Part shown: in pieces, positions 48,452 through 57,287 of the stretch
Layout of the letters: each line of letters starts with the position of its first letter
How positions within the stretch are numbered: the first letter of the stretch is position 1
Assembly (NCBI GenBank): GCA_029572955.1
Contig: JAKPQE010000067.1
Coordinates: 1 to 57,287 of the forward strand
Reading direction: 5' to 3'
DNA length: 57,287 nucleotides
Source: Pseudomonadota bacterium
GTDB lineage: Bacteria; Pseudomonadota; Alphaproteobacteria; Rhizobiales; JAKPQE01
The notes under the pieces: model-generated
Database searches by the model: none
The model's input: only the letters and a program-made list of their open reading frames with translations
What the model was told of the DNA's origin: nothing
Position numbers and translations under genes: made by a program

Positions 48452-49271
48452 CGCCGAGATGATCGCAGCACGCGACGCGGCCCGGTTCGCCGACGACGCC
48501 CGTCTCGTCCGCGACGCCATCGTCGAGGCCGGGGCGCTGGCGCTCGACTTCTACGAAAAGGGCGCGCGGAGCTGGACCAAGGGCAACCAGTCGCCGGTGA
48601 CCGAGGCCGACATCGCCGTCGACGAACTCCTGAAGGACCGGCTGCTCTCGGCGCGGCCCGACTATGGCTGGCTCTCCGAGGAGATCGCCGATACGCCGGA
48701 GCGGCTCGGCAAGCGCCGGCTGTTCGTCGTCGACCCGATCGACGGCACCCGCGCCTTCGTCGAGCGCGTGCCGCAATGGACGATCAGCATCGCCATCGTC
48801 GAGGACGGCCGACCGATCGTCGGCGCGCTCTTGACGCCGACCACCGGCCAGCACTTCTGCGCCGAGGCCGGCGGCGGGGCGCGGCTCAACGGCCAGCCGA
48901 TCCGCATCTCGACGCGCAGCGATCTCCTCGGCGCGCGCCTCGCCGGGCCGAAGAAATTCATGTCGGACGCCCGGCTGAAGCTTGCCGGCGCCGTCAACGT
49001 GCCGTGGATCTACTCGCTGGCGCTGCGCTTTGCCCGGGTCGCGGCGGGCGAGCTCGACGGCGCCTTCGCGCGGTCGGGCGCCCACGACTGGGACCTTGCG
49101 GCGGCCGATCTTTTGGTGCACGAAGCGGGCGGGCGGCTGTCGACGCTGGCCGGCGAGAAGCCGCGCTACAACCTGCCCGAACCGCGGCACGGCGTTCTCG
49201 TCGCCGCCGGTCCGGGACTGCACGGCGAGCTGAGCCGCCGGATGACCGACGATTTGCCGACTGGGGCCTGA
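48438..49271 (+). CDS. Inositol-monophosphatase / CysQ-like phosphatase
   Basis: 277 aa, lithium-sensitive-type phosphatase fold. The metal sites are Glu81-Glu82 (WLSEEI), Asp99-Pro-Ile-Asp102-Gly-Thr (DPIDGTR) and a later HDWDLAAADLL. The enzyme may hydrolyse 3'-phosphoadenosine 5'-phosphate (CysQ) or inositol phosphates; sequence does not separate the two. The start is a TTG at 48438 with GAGGGG and 7 bases of spacing, inside the end of pmbA, so translation is coupled. Confidence 0.88.
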   Translation: MPGSDAEMIAARDAARFADDARLVRDAIVEAGALALDFYEKGARSWTKGNQSPVTEADIAVDELLKDRLLSARPDYGWLSEEIADTPERLGKRRLFVVDPIDGTRAFVERVPQWTISIAIVEDGRPIVGALLTPTTGQHFCAEAGGGARLNGQPIRISTRSDLLGARLAGPKKFMSDARLKLAGAVNVPWIYSLALRFARVAAGELDGAFARSGAHDWDLAAADLLVHEAGGRLSTLAGEKPRYNLPEPRHGVLVAAGPGLHGELSRRMTDDLPTGA

Positions 49272-49462
49272 CCGTCTTCTCCAATAGAGATTGCGTCGGC
49301 GATGCGGAATCTGGCTCGACATGGCGTTTTGTCAGGGCGTATTGCTAGTCCCAAACACGGCGGAGGCGACGCCGGGCCGGACGACGACGACCGGCACCGA
49401 CTTGCCGCACCCGCCCGCCAAGTCCGGCAAACCGGACGGCGGTATGAACCGGAGGTTCGATC

Positions 49463-49711
49463 TTGACTGCGCAAGCCCCCGACAAGCAGCTCCTGCACCT
49501 CGTCTTCGGCGGCGAACTGACGACGCTCGACAAGCTGCATTTCCGCGATCTCGACCATCTCGATTTCGTCGGCGTCTTTCCGAGCTACGCCAAGGCGTTC
49601 GACGCCTGGAAGGCCAAGGCCCATTCCACCGTCGACAACGCGAACATGCGCTATTTCATCGTTCACCTGCACCGTCTGCTCGATCCGGACCATCCCGAGC
49701 TGACGGCCTGA
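49463..49711 (+). CDS. DUF4170 family protein
   Basis: 82 aa. The stretches HLVFGGELTTL, FRDLDHLDFVGVFPSY and KAFDAWKAKAHSTVDNANMRYFI match DUF4170, a small alphaproteobacterial domain with no known function, usually placed near lipid A and LPS genes as it is here. Start TTG 49463 has GGAGG 7 bases upstream. Unlikely to be structural. Confidence 0.78.
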   Translation: MTAQAPDKQLLHLVFGGELTTLDKLHFRDLDHLDFVGVFPSYAKAFDAWKAKAHSTVDNANMRYFIVHLHRLLDPDHPELTA

Positions 49712-49748
49712 GGCCGGCGCGGCCGGCTGCGTCAATAACGCGCCGGCC
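49712..49748. terminator. Strong hairpin after the DUF4170 gene
   Basis: Perfect 10-base arms GGCCGGCGCG and CGCGCCGGCC around a 17-base loop, starting right after the TGA at 49711. No T-run follows directly, but TATTTTTTG appears at about 49784. It could be a rho-independent-like terminator or an mRNA stabiliser between DUF4170 and the envelope operon. Confidence 0.4.
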
Positions 49749-49847
49749 ATCGGCCCGCCGAGACATGACAAGTCGCCCAATCTGGTATTTTTTGTCGTCG
49801 AAATTGAATTCTGATGGGAGAGCCGCGTTCGGTACGCGGGTGAGGGA

Positions 49848-50534
49848 ATGCTGAAGCGGCTCGGTCGAACGCGATTCGTGCAGACGATCATCGGGTCGGG
49901 CCTCGCGTTCGCGCTGAAGTTCGTCTGGTGGACCAGCCGCTACATCCGTGAGCCGGCCGACCTCTATGGCGTGCTCGACCCGCACATGCCGATCATCGTC
50001 ACTTTCTGGCACGGACAGCATTTCATGGTTCCCTTCGCCCGCCGGCCCGATCTCGACATCCGGGTGCTGATCTCGCGCCACGGCGACGGCGAGATCAACG
50101 CCATCGCCGCCCGGAAGATCGGCATGGGTGTGGTGCGCGGTTCGGGCAGCCACAAGGGCAAGTCGAAGGGCGGCGCCTCGGGCTTCCTCGCCATGCTGAA
50201 GCTGCTCGACGAGGGCGTCTCGGTGTCGATGACGGCGGACGTGCCGAAGCGCGGCCGCGTCGCCGGCGACGGCATCGTGCTGCTGGCCAAGCATTCCGGC
50301 CGGCCGGTCGTTCCGGTCTGCTTCTCGACCAGTCCGCGCATCGATCTCGACACCTGGGACAAGGCGAGCATCAACCTGCCGTTCGGGCGGGCGGTGTTCG
50401 TTGCCGGCGAGCCGATCTATGTCGCGGCCGACGCCGACGACGCGGTGATCGAGGCCAAGCGGCGCGAGGTCGCGGCGGCCCTCGACCGGGTCACCGAGCG
50501 GGCCCGCGCGATCGCCGACGGCAGAAAGGCCTGA
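49848..50534 (+). CDS. DUF374 lysophospholipid acyltransferase-like protein
   Basis: 228 aa. Resembles the LPLAT superfamily: a single hydrophobic N-terminal segment (FVQTIIGSGLAFALKFVWW) and the DUF374 core with FWHGQHF (residues 53-59) in place of the classical HX4D, followed by SRHGDGEINA and RGSGSHKGKSKGG. It usually stands in front of waaA in alphaproteobacteria and is thought to take part in lipid A or Kdo-lipid acylation; the exact substrate is unproven. GGTGAGGGA is next to the ATG. First gene of the waaA-lpxK group. Confidence 0.83.
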   Translation: MLKRLGRTRFVQTIIGSGLAFALKFVWWTSRYIREPADLYGVLDPHMPIIVTFWHGQHFMVPFARRPDLDIRVLISRHGDGEINAIAARKIGMGVVRGSGSHKGKSKGGASGFLAMLKLLDEGVSVSMTADVPKRGRVAGDGIVLLAKHSGRPVVPVCFSTSPRIDLDTWDKASINLPFGRAVFVAGEPIYVAADADDAVIEAKRREVAAALDRVTERARAIADGRKA

Positions 50535-50538
50535 GGCG

Positions 50539-51840
50539 ATGCGCAACAGCATGATCCTCAGCGCCTACCGGACCGCGGGCCGCGTGCTCGCCCCGACGGC
50601 CGGGCTGATCCTTGCCCGACGCATCCAGCGCGGCAAGGAAGACCCGGAGCGGCGCGGCGAGCGGCTCGGCCGGGCGTCCTGCGAGCGCGCCGAGGGGCCG
50701 CTCGTCTGGGTGCACGCGGCGAGCGTCGGCGAGACCATCGCCGTGCTGCCGCTGATCGACCGGATCAGGGCGCAGGGGCCGAGCGTGCTGCTGACCACCG
50801 GCACCAAGACCTCGGCCAAGCTCGCCGCCGAGCGCGTCGGCGACGGCGTCGTCCATCAATACGTGCCGCTCGACTTCGCGCCCTTCGTCGAGCGCTTCCT
50901 CGATCATTGGCGGCCGGACATCGCGGTCTTCGTCGAATCGGAGATCTGGCCCTCGATTACCGCGGCGCTGCGCGAGCGGCGCATCCCGCAGCTGCTCGTC
51001 AACGGCCGCATGTCGGAGCGCTCGTTCCGGCGCTGGCAGAAGAGCCGGCGGATCATCGAGGAACTGCTCGGCGGGCTGTCGCTGTGCCTCGCCCAGAGCC
51101 CGGCCGACGGCGATCGCTTCCTCGCCCTCGGCGCGCCGCGGGTGTCGGTCACCGGCAACATCAAATACGACGCGCCGCCGCCCGGCGCCGATGCGGAAAC
51201 GCTGAAGGCGCTCGGCGCCGAGATCGGCGCGCGCCACATCTGGCTCGCCGCCAGCACCCATGCCGGCGAGGAGACGACGATCCTGCGCGTCCACCGGGCA
51301 CTGCGCAAACACCTGCCCTCGCTGCTCACGATCATCGCACCGCGCCATCCGCATCGCGGCGGCGAGGTCGCCGGCGCGGCCGGCGAACTCGGCCTCGTCG
51401 CAGGCCTGCGCAGCCAGGCGGCGGCGATCGCCAAGACCACCGACATCTACGTCGCCGACACGATCGGCGAACTCGGCCTGTTCTACCGGCTGGCGCCGCT
51501 CGCCTTCGTCGGCGGTTCGCTCGTTCCCCATGGCGGGCAGAATCCGATCGAGCCGATGAAACTCTCCACGGTGGTGCTGCACGGCCCGCACGTGCATAAT
51601 TTCGACGAGATCTACCGAATACTCGACGGATCGGGGGGAGCGATCATGGTGGACACGCCCGAGGCGCTGGCGCGCGCGGCCGGCAGCCTGCTCATCCATC
51701 CGGACGAGCGCAAGCGGCGCGGAACCGCCGGCATCGAGGGTCTGCAGCCGCTGCTCGGCGCGCTGGAGCGCACCGTCGAATCGCTGCAACCGTTCCTGAC
51801 GCCGCTGGCGCTGCAGACACGGCTCGAGGGATGGGGCTGA
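50539..51840 (+). CDS. waaA: 3-deoxy-D-manno-octulosonic acid (Kdo) transferase
   Basis: 433 aa GT30 enzyme adding Kdo to lipid IVA. The N-terminal block RGERLGRASCERAEGPLVWVHAASVGE and the EIWPS motif of the acceptor side are present, and the C-terminal CMP-Kdo half has GGSLVPHGGQNPIEP. It lies 4 bases after the DUF374 gene and is followed by lpxK with a 1-base gap. Confidence 0.95.
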   Translation: MRNSMILSAYRTAGRVLAPTAGLILARRIQRGKEDPERRGERLGRASCERAEGPLVWVHAASVGETIAVLPLIDRIRAQGPSVLLTTGTKTSAKLAAERVGDGVVHQYVPLDFAPFVERFLDHWRPDIAVFVESEIWPSITAALRERRIPQLLVNGRMSERSFRRWQKSRRIIEELLGGLSLCLAQSPADGDRFLALGAPRVSVTGNIKYDAPPPGADAETLKALGAEIGARHIWLAASTHAGEETTILRVHRALRKHLPSLLTIIAPRHPHRGGEVAGAAGELGLVAGLRSQAAAIAKTTDIYVADTIGELGLFYRLAPLAFVGGSLVPHGGQNPIEPMKLSTVVLHGPHVHNFDEIYRILDGSGGAIMVDTPEALARAAGSLLIHPDERKRRGTAGIEGLQPLLGALERTVESLQPFLTPLALQTRLEGWG

Positions 51841-51841
51841 A

Positions 51842-52867
51842 ATGAAGGCACCCGATTTCTGGTGGCGGCGCGACGCGGCGGCGACGGCGCTTTCGTTCCT
51901 GTTGTCGCCGATCGCGGCGATCGTCGGGCGCGTCGCCGGCATGCGCATGCTGAAGGCCGGCGCGACGGTCCCGGTGCCGGTCGTCTGCGTCGGCAACTTC
52001 ATCGCCGGCGGCGCCGGCAAGACGCCGCTCGCCATGGCGCTCGCCGAGCTGGCCATCGCCGAGCTCGGACGCAAGCCGGCCTTCCTGACGCGCGGCTATC
52101 GCGGCCGGCTCCGCGGTCCCGTCCTCGTCGATCCGGAGCGCCACAGCACCGCCGATGTCGGCGACGAACCGCTGCTGCTCGCCCGCATCGCGCCGACCAT
52201 CAAGTCGTCGGACCGTGTCGCCGGGGCGCGGCTCGCGGTCGAACTCGGCGCCGACCTCATCATCATGGACGACGGCTTCCAGAACGCCTCGCTCGAGAAG
52301 GACGCCAGCATCGTCGTCGTCGATGCCGGACGCGGCCTCGGCAACGGCCGGGTGATGCCGGCCGGGCCGCTGCGCGCGCCACTCGCCACACAGATGCGGC
52401 GCGCCTCGGCGGTCGTCGTCGTCGGTGCCGGCGATGCCGGTTCGGTCGCCGCCCAGGCGGCGGCGCGGCGCGGCAAGCCGGTGATCCGCGCCGAGGTGGC
52501 GCCGGTGTCGCCGCCCGACATCGCCGACCGGCGGCTCGTCGCCTTTGCCGGCATCGGCCGGCCGGAGAAATTCTTCGCCACGGTGCGCGGCCTCGGCGGC
52601 AAGCTCATCGAGGCCTACGGCTTTGCCGACCACCACCGCTTCACCGACGCCGAGATCGGCGCGCTGGCGCAGGTCGCCGACCGCGGGCTGACGCCGGTCA
52701 CCACCGAGAAGGACCATCTGCGCCTCGTCGAGGCCGGCCGGCTCGGCAAGGGCTTTGCCGAACGCACCCTGACCGTTCCCGTCCGCCTCACCTTCGAGGA
52801 CCCGCGCCGCGCGGTGACGATCCTCGAGGAGGCGATCGCAGCGGCGAAACCGCGCGCGGCGCACTAG
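51842..52867 (+). CDS. lpxK: Tetraacyldisaccharide 4'-kinase
   Basis: 341 aa. Phosphorylates the 4' position of the lipid A disaccharide. P-loop GNFIAGGAGKTP at residues 51-62, and the MDDGFQN and TTEKDHLRL blocks typical of LpxK. Starts 1 base after the waaA stop, so translation is coupled. Confidence 0.95.
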   Translation: MKAPDFWWRRDAAATALSFLLSPIAAIVGRVAGMRMLKAGATVPVPVVCVGNFIAGGAGKTPLAMALAELAIAELGRKPAFLTRGYRGRLRGPVLVDPERHSTADVGDEPLLLARIAPTIKSSDRVAGARLAVELGADLIIMDDGFQNASLEKDASIVVVDAGRGLGNGRVMPAGPLRAPLATQMRRASAVVVVGAGDAGSVAAQAAARRGKPVIRAEVAPVSPPDIADRRLVAFAGIGRPEKFFATVRGLGGKLIEAYGFADHHRFTDAEIGALAQVADRGLTPVTTEKDHLRLVEAGRLGKGFAERTLTVPVRLTFEDPRRAVTILEEAIAAAKPRAAH

Positions 52868-52876
52868 GCCATCGCG

Positions 52877-53998
52877 ATGACGCGACACGACGCACCGTCG
52901 CGGGTCATGCATGTGATCACCGGCCTCGGCACCGGCGGTGCCGAACGCCAGCTGGTGGCGTTGGCGCTGGCGACGCGCGCGAATGGCCGGCCGGCGCCGG
53001 TCGTCGTCAGCCTCACCCCCGGCGGCGCCAACCGCAAACGCCTCGAGGCCGCCGGCATTTCGGTCTTCGACCTCGGCATGCGGCGTGGCCTGCCCGATCC
53101 CCTCGCCCTTTTCCGGCTCGTCCGGCTGATCCGGCGGCTGCGGCCCGGCGTCGTCCAGAGCTGGATGTACCACGCCGATCTCGTCGCCCTCGCCGCGCTC
53201 CTCCTTTCCGGCCGACGCGGCCGGACGGCGCTTTTCTGGGGCGTGCGCTGCTCCGACATGGACCTTTCCGCGCATGGCCGGGTGTTCGCGGCGGTGGTGC
53301 GCCTCGCCGCCCGCCTCTCCGGCATGCCGGACGGCGTCGTCGCCAATTCGGAACGCGGCCGGCAGGTGCACGAAGCGCTCGGCTACCGGCCGAAGGTCTG
53401 GCACGTCGTCGACAACGGCATCGACGTCGAGCGCTTCCGTCCCGATCCGGAGACGCGGCGACGGGTCCGGGCCGAACTCGGGATTGCCGAGGAAGCGCCG
53501 CTCGCCATCGCCGTCGCCCGGGTCGACCCGATGAAGGACTATCCGACGCTCGCGGCCGCCCTTGCCGACGTGCCGGAACTCACCTGCCTCGTTGCCGGCC
53601 TCGGCACCGAACATCTCGCCGGCCCGACCAACATGCGCCGGCTCGGCGAGCGCCAGGACATCGAGCAGTTGCTGGCCGCCGCCGACCTGATGGTCTCCAG
53701 CTCGGCCTATGGCGAGGGTTTTTCCAATGCGATCGCCGAGGCGATGGCGACCGGGCTCGCCGTCGTCGCCACCGATGTCGGCGACAATGCCCGGCTCGTC
53801 GGCGATGCCGGCACCATCGTGCCGCCACGCGACGCGACCGCCCTCGCCGCGGCGCTCGCGGCGTTCGCCAGGGACCGCCAGGCGCTCGCGGCCGCCGGCA
53901 AGGTGGCGCGGGCGCGCATTGCCGACAACTTCACCGTCGGGCACCTCGTGCGCCGCTTCGACGCGCTGCACGATGCGGCAGCAGCGGAAAAGGCCTGA
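52877..53998 (+). CDS. Glycosyltransferase family 4
   Basis: 373 aa GT-B glycosyltransferase. N-terminal GLGTGGAERQL is the acceptor-side loop, and the donor-binding C-terminal part has NGIDVERFRPD, AVARVDPMKDYPTL and YGEGFSNAIAEAMATGLAVVATDVG. The GE-rich motif EGFSNAIAEAMA fits a GT4 retaining enzyme. Donor and acceptor sugars are unknown, but its place after lpxK and before sugar-nucleotide genes suggests LPS core or O-chain assembly. Confidence 0.9.
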   Translation: MTRHDAPSRVMHVITGLGTGGAERQLVALALATRANGRPAPVVVSLTPGGANRKRLEAAGISVFDLGMRRGLPDPLALFRLVRLIRRLRPGVVQSWMYHADLVALAALLLSGRRGRTALFWGVRCSDMDLSAHGRVFAAVVRLAARLSGMPDGVVANSERGRQVHEALGYRPKVWHVVDNGIDVERFRPDPETRRRVRAELGIAEEAPLAIAVARVDPMKDYPTLAAALADVPELTCLVAGLGTEHLAGPTNMRRLGERQDIEQLLAAADLMVSSSAYGEGFSNAIAEAMATGLAVVATDVGDNARLVGDAGTIVPPRDATALAAALAAFARDRQALAAAGKVARARIADNFTVGHLVRRFDALHDAAAAEKA

Positions 53999-54023
53999 CG
54001 GCCGGGCGGGCGCTGGTGTAATA

Positions 54024-54036
54024 CCAAGGGCCTTGG
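54024..54036. repeat. Short palindrome in the gap after the glycosyltransferase
   Basis: CCAAGG-G-CCTTGG at 54024-54036, inside a 139-base gap between the GT4 and methyltransferase genes. It resembles an intergenic repeat motif (AATACCAAGG..CCTTGG) seen in Hyphomicrobiales, but I cannot confirm family membership. Confidence 0.3.
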
Positions 54037-54137
54037 ATTGTGACCCATCCGACCGGGTCGATTTTTCGCCGTGGCACGAAGCGTCCGAGCGTGGCGGTAC
54101 GCCGCGACGCCGACCCGTCGAGCCCTCAGGTGACACG

Positions 54138-55019
54138 ATGACTTCGAGCCTCGATCCGATCCTTGCCGCGCTGAAGCGGCTGCCCCTGCCGGTCATCGCG
54201 GCGCGTGCCGCGCGCCGCCTCGGCTTTCGACCGCGCTGGCTGCGGAGCGTCGACTTCCGCTACGCGCCGGACGCTTCACGGCCGCTGAAGGCGCCGGAGA
54301 TCCTGCTGAACGCGATGGAGAGCGCCGGGCTTGCCCGCGCCGCCCTCGTCGACCGGCTGGCCGGCGCGACCCTCCTCGAAATCGGCTGCGGCCCCTATGC
54401 CGGCTTTGCCCCGTTCGCCATCGCCCACGGCGCCGAGCGCTATATCGGCATCGATCCGGGCCTCGATATCGACATGCTGACCGGCTCGGCGGCGGGACGC
54501 GACTATCTCGCGCGCGGCCTTGCCGCCGCCGGCGCCGACAAGGCGACCGACGTCGCGGCGGCCCTCGGCCGGATGGAGCTGAAGACCGCCGGCATCGCCG
54601 ATGCCCTGCCTGAAGGCCGCAAGGTCGACGTCTCGGTCTCGATCTCCTGCCTCGAGCACATCCACGACTTTGCCGCGGCGGCGCGGGCGATGGCGGCCGC
54701 CTCGAAGCCCGACACCGTCCACGTCCATCTCGTCAATTTCTCCAGCCACCTTTCCAAGGCAAAGCCCTTCCACGACCTCTACGAGGGGCCGTACGCGGAT
54801 TTCGCCCGCAAATGGAACGGCAACATCAACGGCCTGCGCGCGCCCGACCTCGAACGCGCCCTCGCCGATGCCGGCCTCGCCCTCCGCGTCGTCGTGCTCG
54901 ACAGCCGGCCCGAGGCCCTGCCGGCGGCGATGCACGAGAGCTGGACCGGGGCCTACGACCGCGACACGCTCGCCGTGCGCACGGCGCTTTTCACCTCGCT
55001 TTCGCCCGGCGGGGCGTGA
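54138..55019 (+). CDS. Class I SAM-dependent methyltransferase-like protein
   Basis: 293 aa. Motif I LLEIGCGPYAGFAP near residue 80, then an acidic end of strand 2 (IGIDPG) and SISCLEHIHDF as motif post-I/II, all fitting a class I methyltransferase. Long variable N-terminus without a signal peptide. Place in the envelope block suggests sugar or lipid methylation. The ATG at 54138 follows CAGGTGACACG, a modest ribosome binding site. Confidence 0.8.
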   Translation: MTSSLDPILAALKRLPLPVIAARAARRLGFRPRWLRSVDFRYAPDASRPLKAPEILLNAMESAGLARAALVDRLAGATLLEIGCGPYAGFAPFAIAHGAERYIGIDPGLDIDMLTGSAAGRDYLARGLAAAGADKATDVAAALGRMELKTAGIADALPEGRKVDVSVSISCLEHIHDFAAAARAMAAASKPDTVHVHLVNFSSHLSKAKPFHDLYEGPYADFARKWNGNINGLRAPDLERALADAGLALRVVVLDSRPEALPAAMHESWTGAYDRDTLAVRTALFTSLSPGGA

Positions 55020-56275
<1,256 letters not shown>

Positions 56276-56285
56276 GCCGGCGGCG

Positions 56286-56876
56286 ATGACCGACACGCCC
56301 GCCCGCGCCGAAATCTTCGTCCACGAGAGCGCCTATGTGGACGAGCCCTCGACCATCGGGGCGGGCACGAAGATCTGGCATTTCTGCCATGTGCTGCCGC
56401 GTGTCGTCATCGGCGAGAACTGCGTGCTCGGCCAGAACGTCGTCGTCGGGCCGGACGTTACCATCGGCGACCGCTGCAAGATCCAGAACAATGTCAGCGT
56501 CTACAAAGGCGTGACGCTGGAGGACGGGGTCTTCTGCGGCCCGTCCTGCGTCTTCACCAATGTCGACAACCCGCGCGCCGAGATCGAACGCAAGGCCGAG
56601 TTCCTGCCGACCCTCGTGAAGCGCGGCGCGACCATCGGCGCCAACGCGACGATCGTTTGCGGCACGACGCTCGGTGCCTGGTCGTTCATCGCGGCGGGCG
56701 CCGTCGTCACGAAGGATGTGGCCGACTACGCGCTGATGGCCGGCGTGCCGGCGCGGCGCATCGGCTGGATGAGCAAGGCGGGCGGGCGGCTCGGCCCCGA
56801 CCTCAGGTGCCCGATCGAGGGCACGCAGTATCGCGAGACGGCCGAGGCAACGCTCGAGCCGGTCGGCGACGAATAG
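56286..56876 (+). CDS. Left-handed beta-helix N-acetyltransferase, WbpD-like
   Basis: 196 aa. Hexapeptide repeats throughout (e.g. [22 protein letters not shown], then [15 protein letters not shown]) form a left-handed beta-helix, as in WbpD/WlbB, which acetylates the 3-amino group of UDP-2-acetamido-3-amino-2,3-dideoxyglucuronate. It lies between the WbpB-like and WbpE-like genes, as expected for that pathway. The C-terminal extension holds [11 protein letters not shown]. Confidence 0.88.
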   Translation: MTDTPARAEIFVHESAYVDEPSTIGAGTKIWHFCHVLPRVVIGENCVLGQNVVVGPDVTIGDRCKIQNNVSVYKGVTLEDGVFCGPSCVFTNVDNPRAEIERKAEFLPTLVKRGATIGANATIVCGTTLGAWSFIAAGAVVTKDVADYALMAGVPARRIGWMSKAGGRLGPDLRCPIEGTQYRETAEATLEPVGDE

Positions 56877-56890
56877 CGGACGGTATCCAG

Positions 56891-57287
56891 GTGGAATTCG
56901 TCGATCTCAAAGCGCAGCGCGACCGCCTCGGCGGGCGCATCGAAATCGCCATCGCGCGGGTGCTCGACCATGGCCGCTTCATCCTCGGCCCCGAGGTCGC
57001 GGCCTTCGAGAAGGGCCTTTGCGACTTCTCGGGCGCGGCCAACGCCGTCACCTGCGCCAACGGCACCGACGCCCTTGCCCTCATCATGATGGCCGAGGGG
57101 ATCGGCCCGGGCGATGCCGTCTTCGTGCCGAGCTTCACCTTCGTCGCGACCGCCGACCCGCAGGGTGCGACCGGCGTCTTCACGGTCCTCTTCCCCACCG
57201 GCACCCACATCCCGATCCTCGAATACACGACGCGCGCCGCGCCGGCCGAGAGTGCCTTCGACCGGGTCGACATCACCTACCAGTACG
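56891..57287 (+). CDS. DegT/DnrJ/EryC1-type aminotransferase, WbpE-like (3' end missing, tail does not match)
   Basis: 132 codons to the window end. Residues 1-88 match WbpE closely: EFVDLKAQRDRL, VLDHGRFILGPEV, CANGTDALALI and PSFTFVATA, all N-terminal blocks of PLP sugar aminotransferases. After residue 88 (about 57155 on) the sequence, starting DPQGATGVFTVLFP, no longer resembles the family, although the frame stays open. Start is a GTG at 56891 (VEFVDL). The tail may be a contig-end chimera. It should transfer the 3-amino group in the WbpB-D-E route. Confidence 0.7.
   Translation, partial: MEFVDLKAQRDRLGGRIEIAIARVLDHGRFILGPEVAAFEKGLCDFSGAANAVTCANGTDALALIMMAEGIGPGDAVFVPSFTFVATADPQGATGVFTVLFPTGTHIPILEYTTRAAPAESAFDRVDITYQY

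Overview
This 57.3 kb window has the gene content and high GC (roughly 70% by eye) of an alphaproteobacterium of the Hyphomicrobiales (Rhizobiales). Pointers are a Rhizobium etli-type asparaginase, the pmbA - inositol-phosphatase - DUF4170 - DUF374 - waaA - lpxK gene order, a NadQ-type NAD regulator beside nadABC, and a DUF6101-like gene. The genus cannot be told. Both ends cut through genes (a chemoreceptor at the left, a DegT-type aminotransferase at the right), and the odd length suggests a whole contig. I see no rRNA, tRNA, CRISPR array, transposase or phage gene.

Layout. 1-6.3 kb: chemoreceptor 3' end, secreted phosphodiester glycosidase, HSDL2-like dehydrogenase, asparaginase, exported PhoX-like protein, YbjQ protein and DUF1131 lipoprotein. 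6.3-10.0 kb: a complete alpha-hydroxyketone quorum-sensing cassette, with a CqsA/LqsA-type autoinducer synthase divergent from a CqsS/LqsS-type membrane sensor kinase and an LqsR-type response regulator. The sensor half of the kinase is strikingly AT-rich. 10.0-17.0 kb: glycogen operon glgC-glgA-glgX-malQ on the minus strand. 17.2-19.1 kb: overlapping PAS protein and chemoreceptor genes resembling a split Aer. 19.4-24.3 kb: octaprenyl diphosphate synthase, pyruvate phosphate dikinase, MeaB GTPase. 24.5-30.4 kb: SleB-type hydrolase and small housekeeping proteins. 30.4-35.2 kb: nadQ convergent with nadA-nadB-nadC, with two matching palindromic operators upstream of nadA. 35.4-46.8 kb: MFS transporter, AcuI reductase, palindromic repeat block, glutamine amidotransferase, GGDEF-EAL membrane protein, M16 protease, thrC, ubiA. 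47.1-57.3 kb: pmbA, inositol-phosphatase-like gene and an envelope block (DUF374 acyltransferase, waaA, lpxK, glycosyltransferase, methyltransferase, WbpB/WbpD/WbpE-like diamino-sugar genes).

How it fits together. The quorum-sensing genes form a self-contained signal-synthesis and signal-sensing circuit. The carbon genes (glycogen operon, ppdK with a PhaR/AniA-like site) suggest control of carbon storage and gluconeogenesis. NadQ probably represses nadABC through its operators. The right end builds and decorates lipopolysaccharide. Several genes begin with TTG behind good ribosome binding sites, so start choices here were made on ribosome binding sites and family N-termini.
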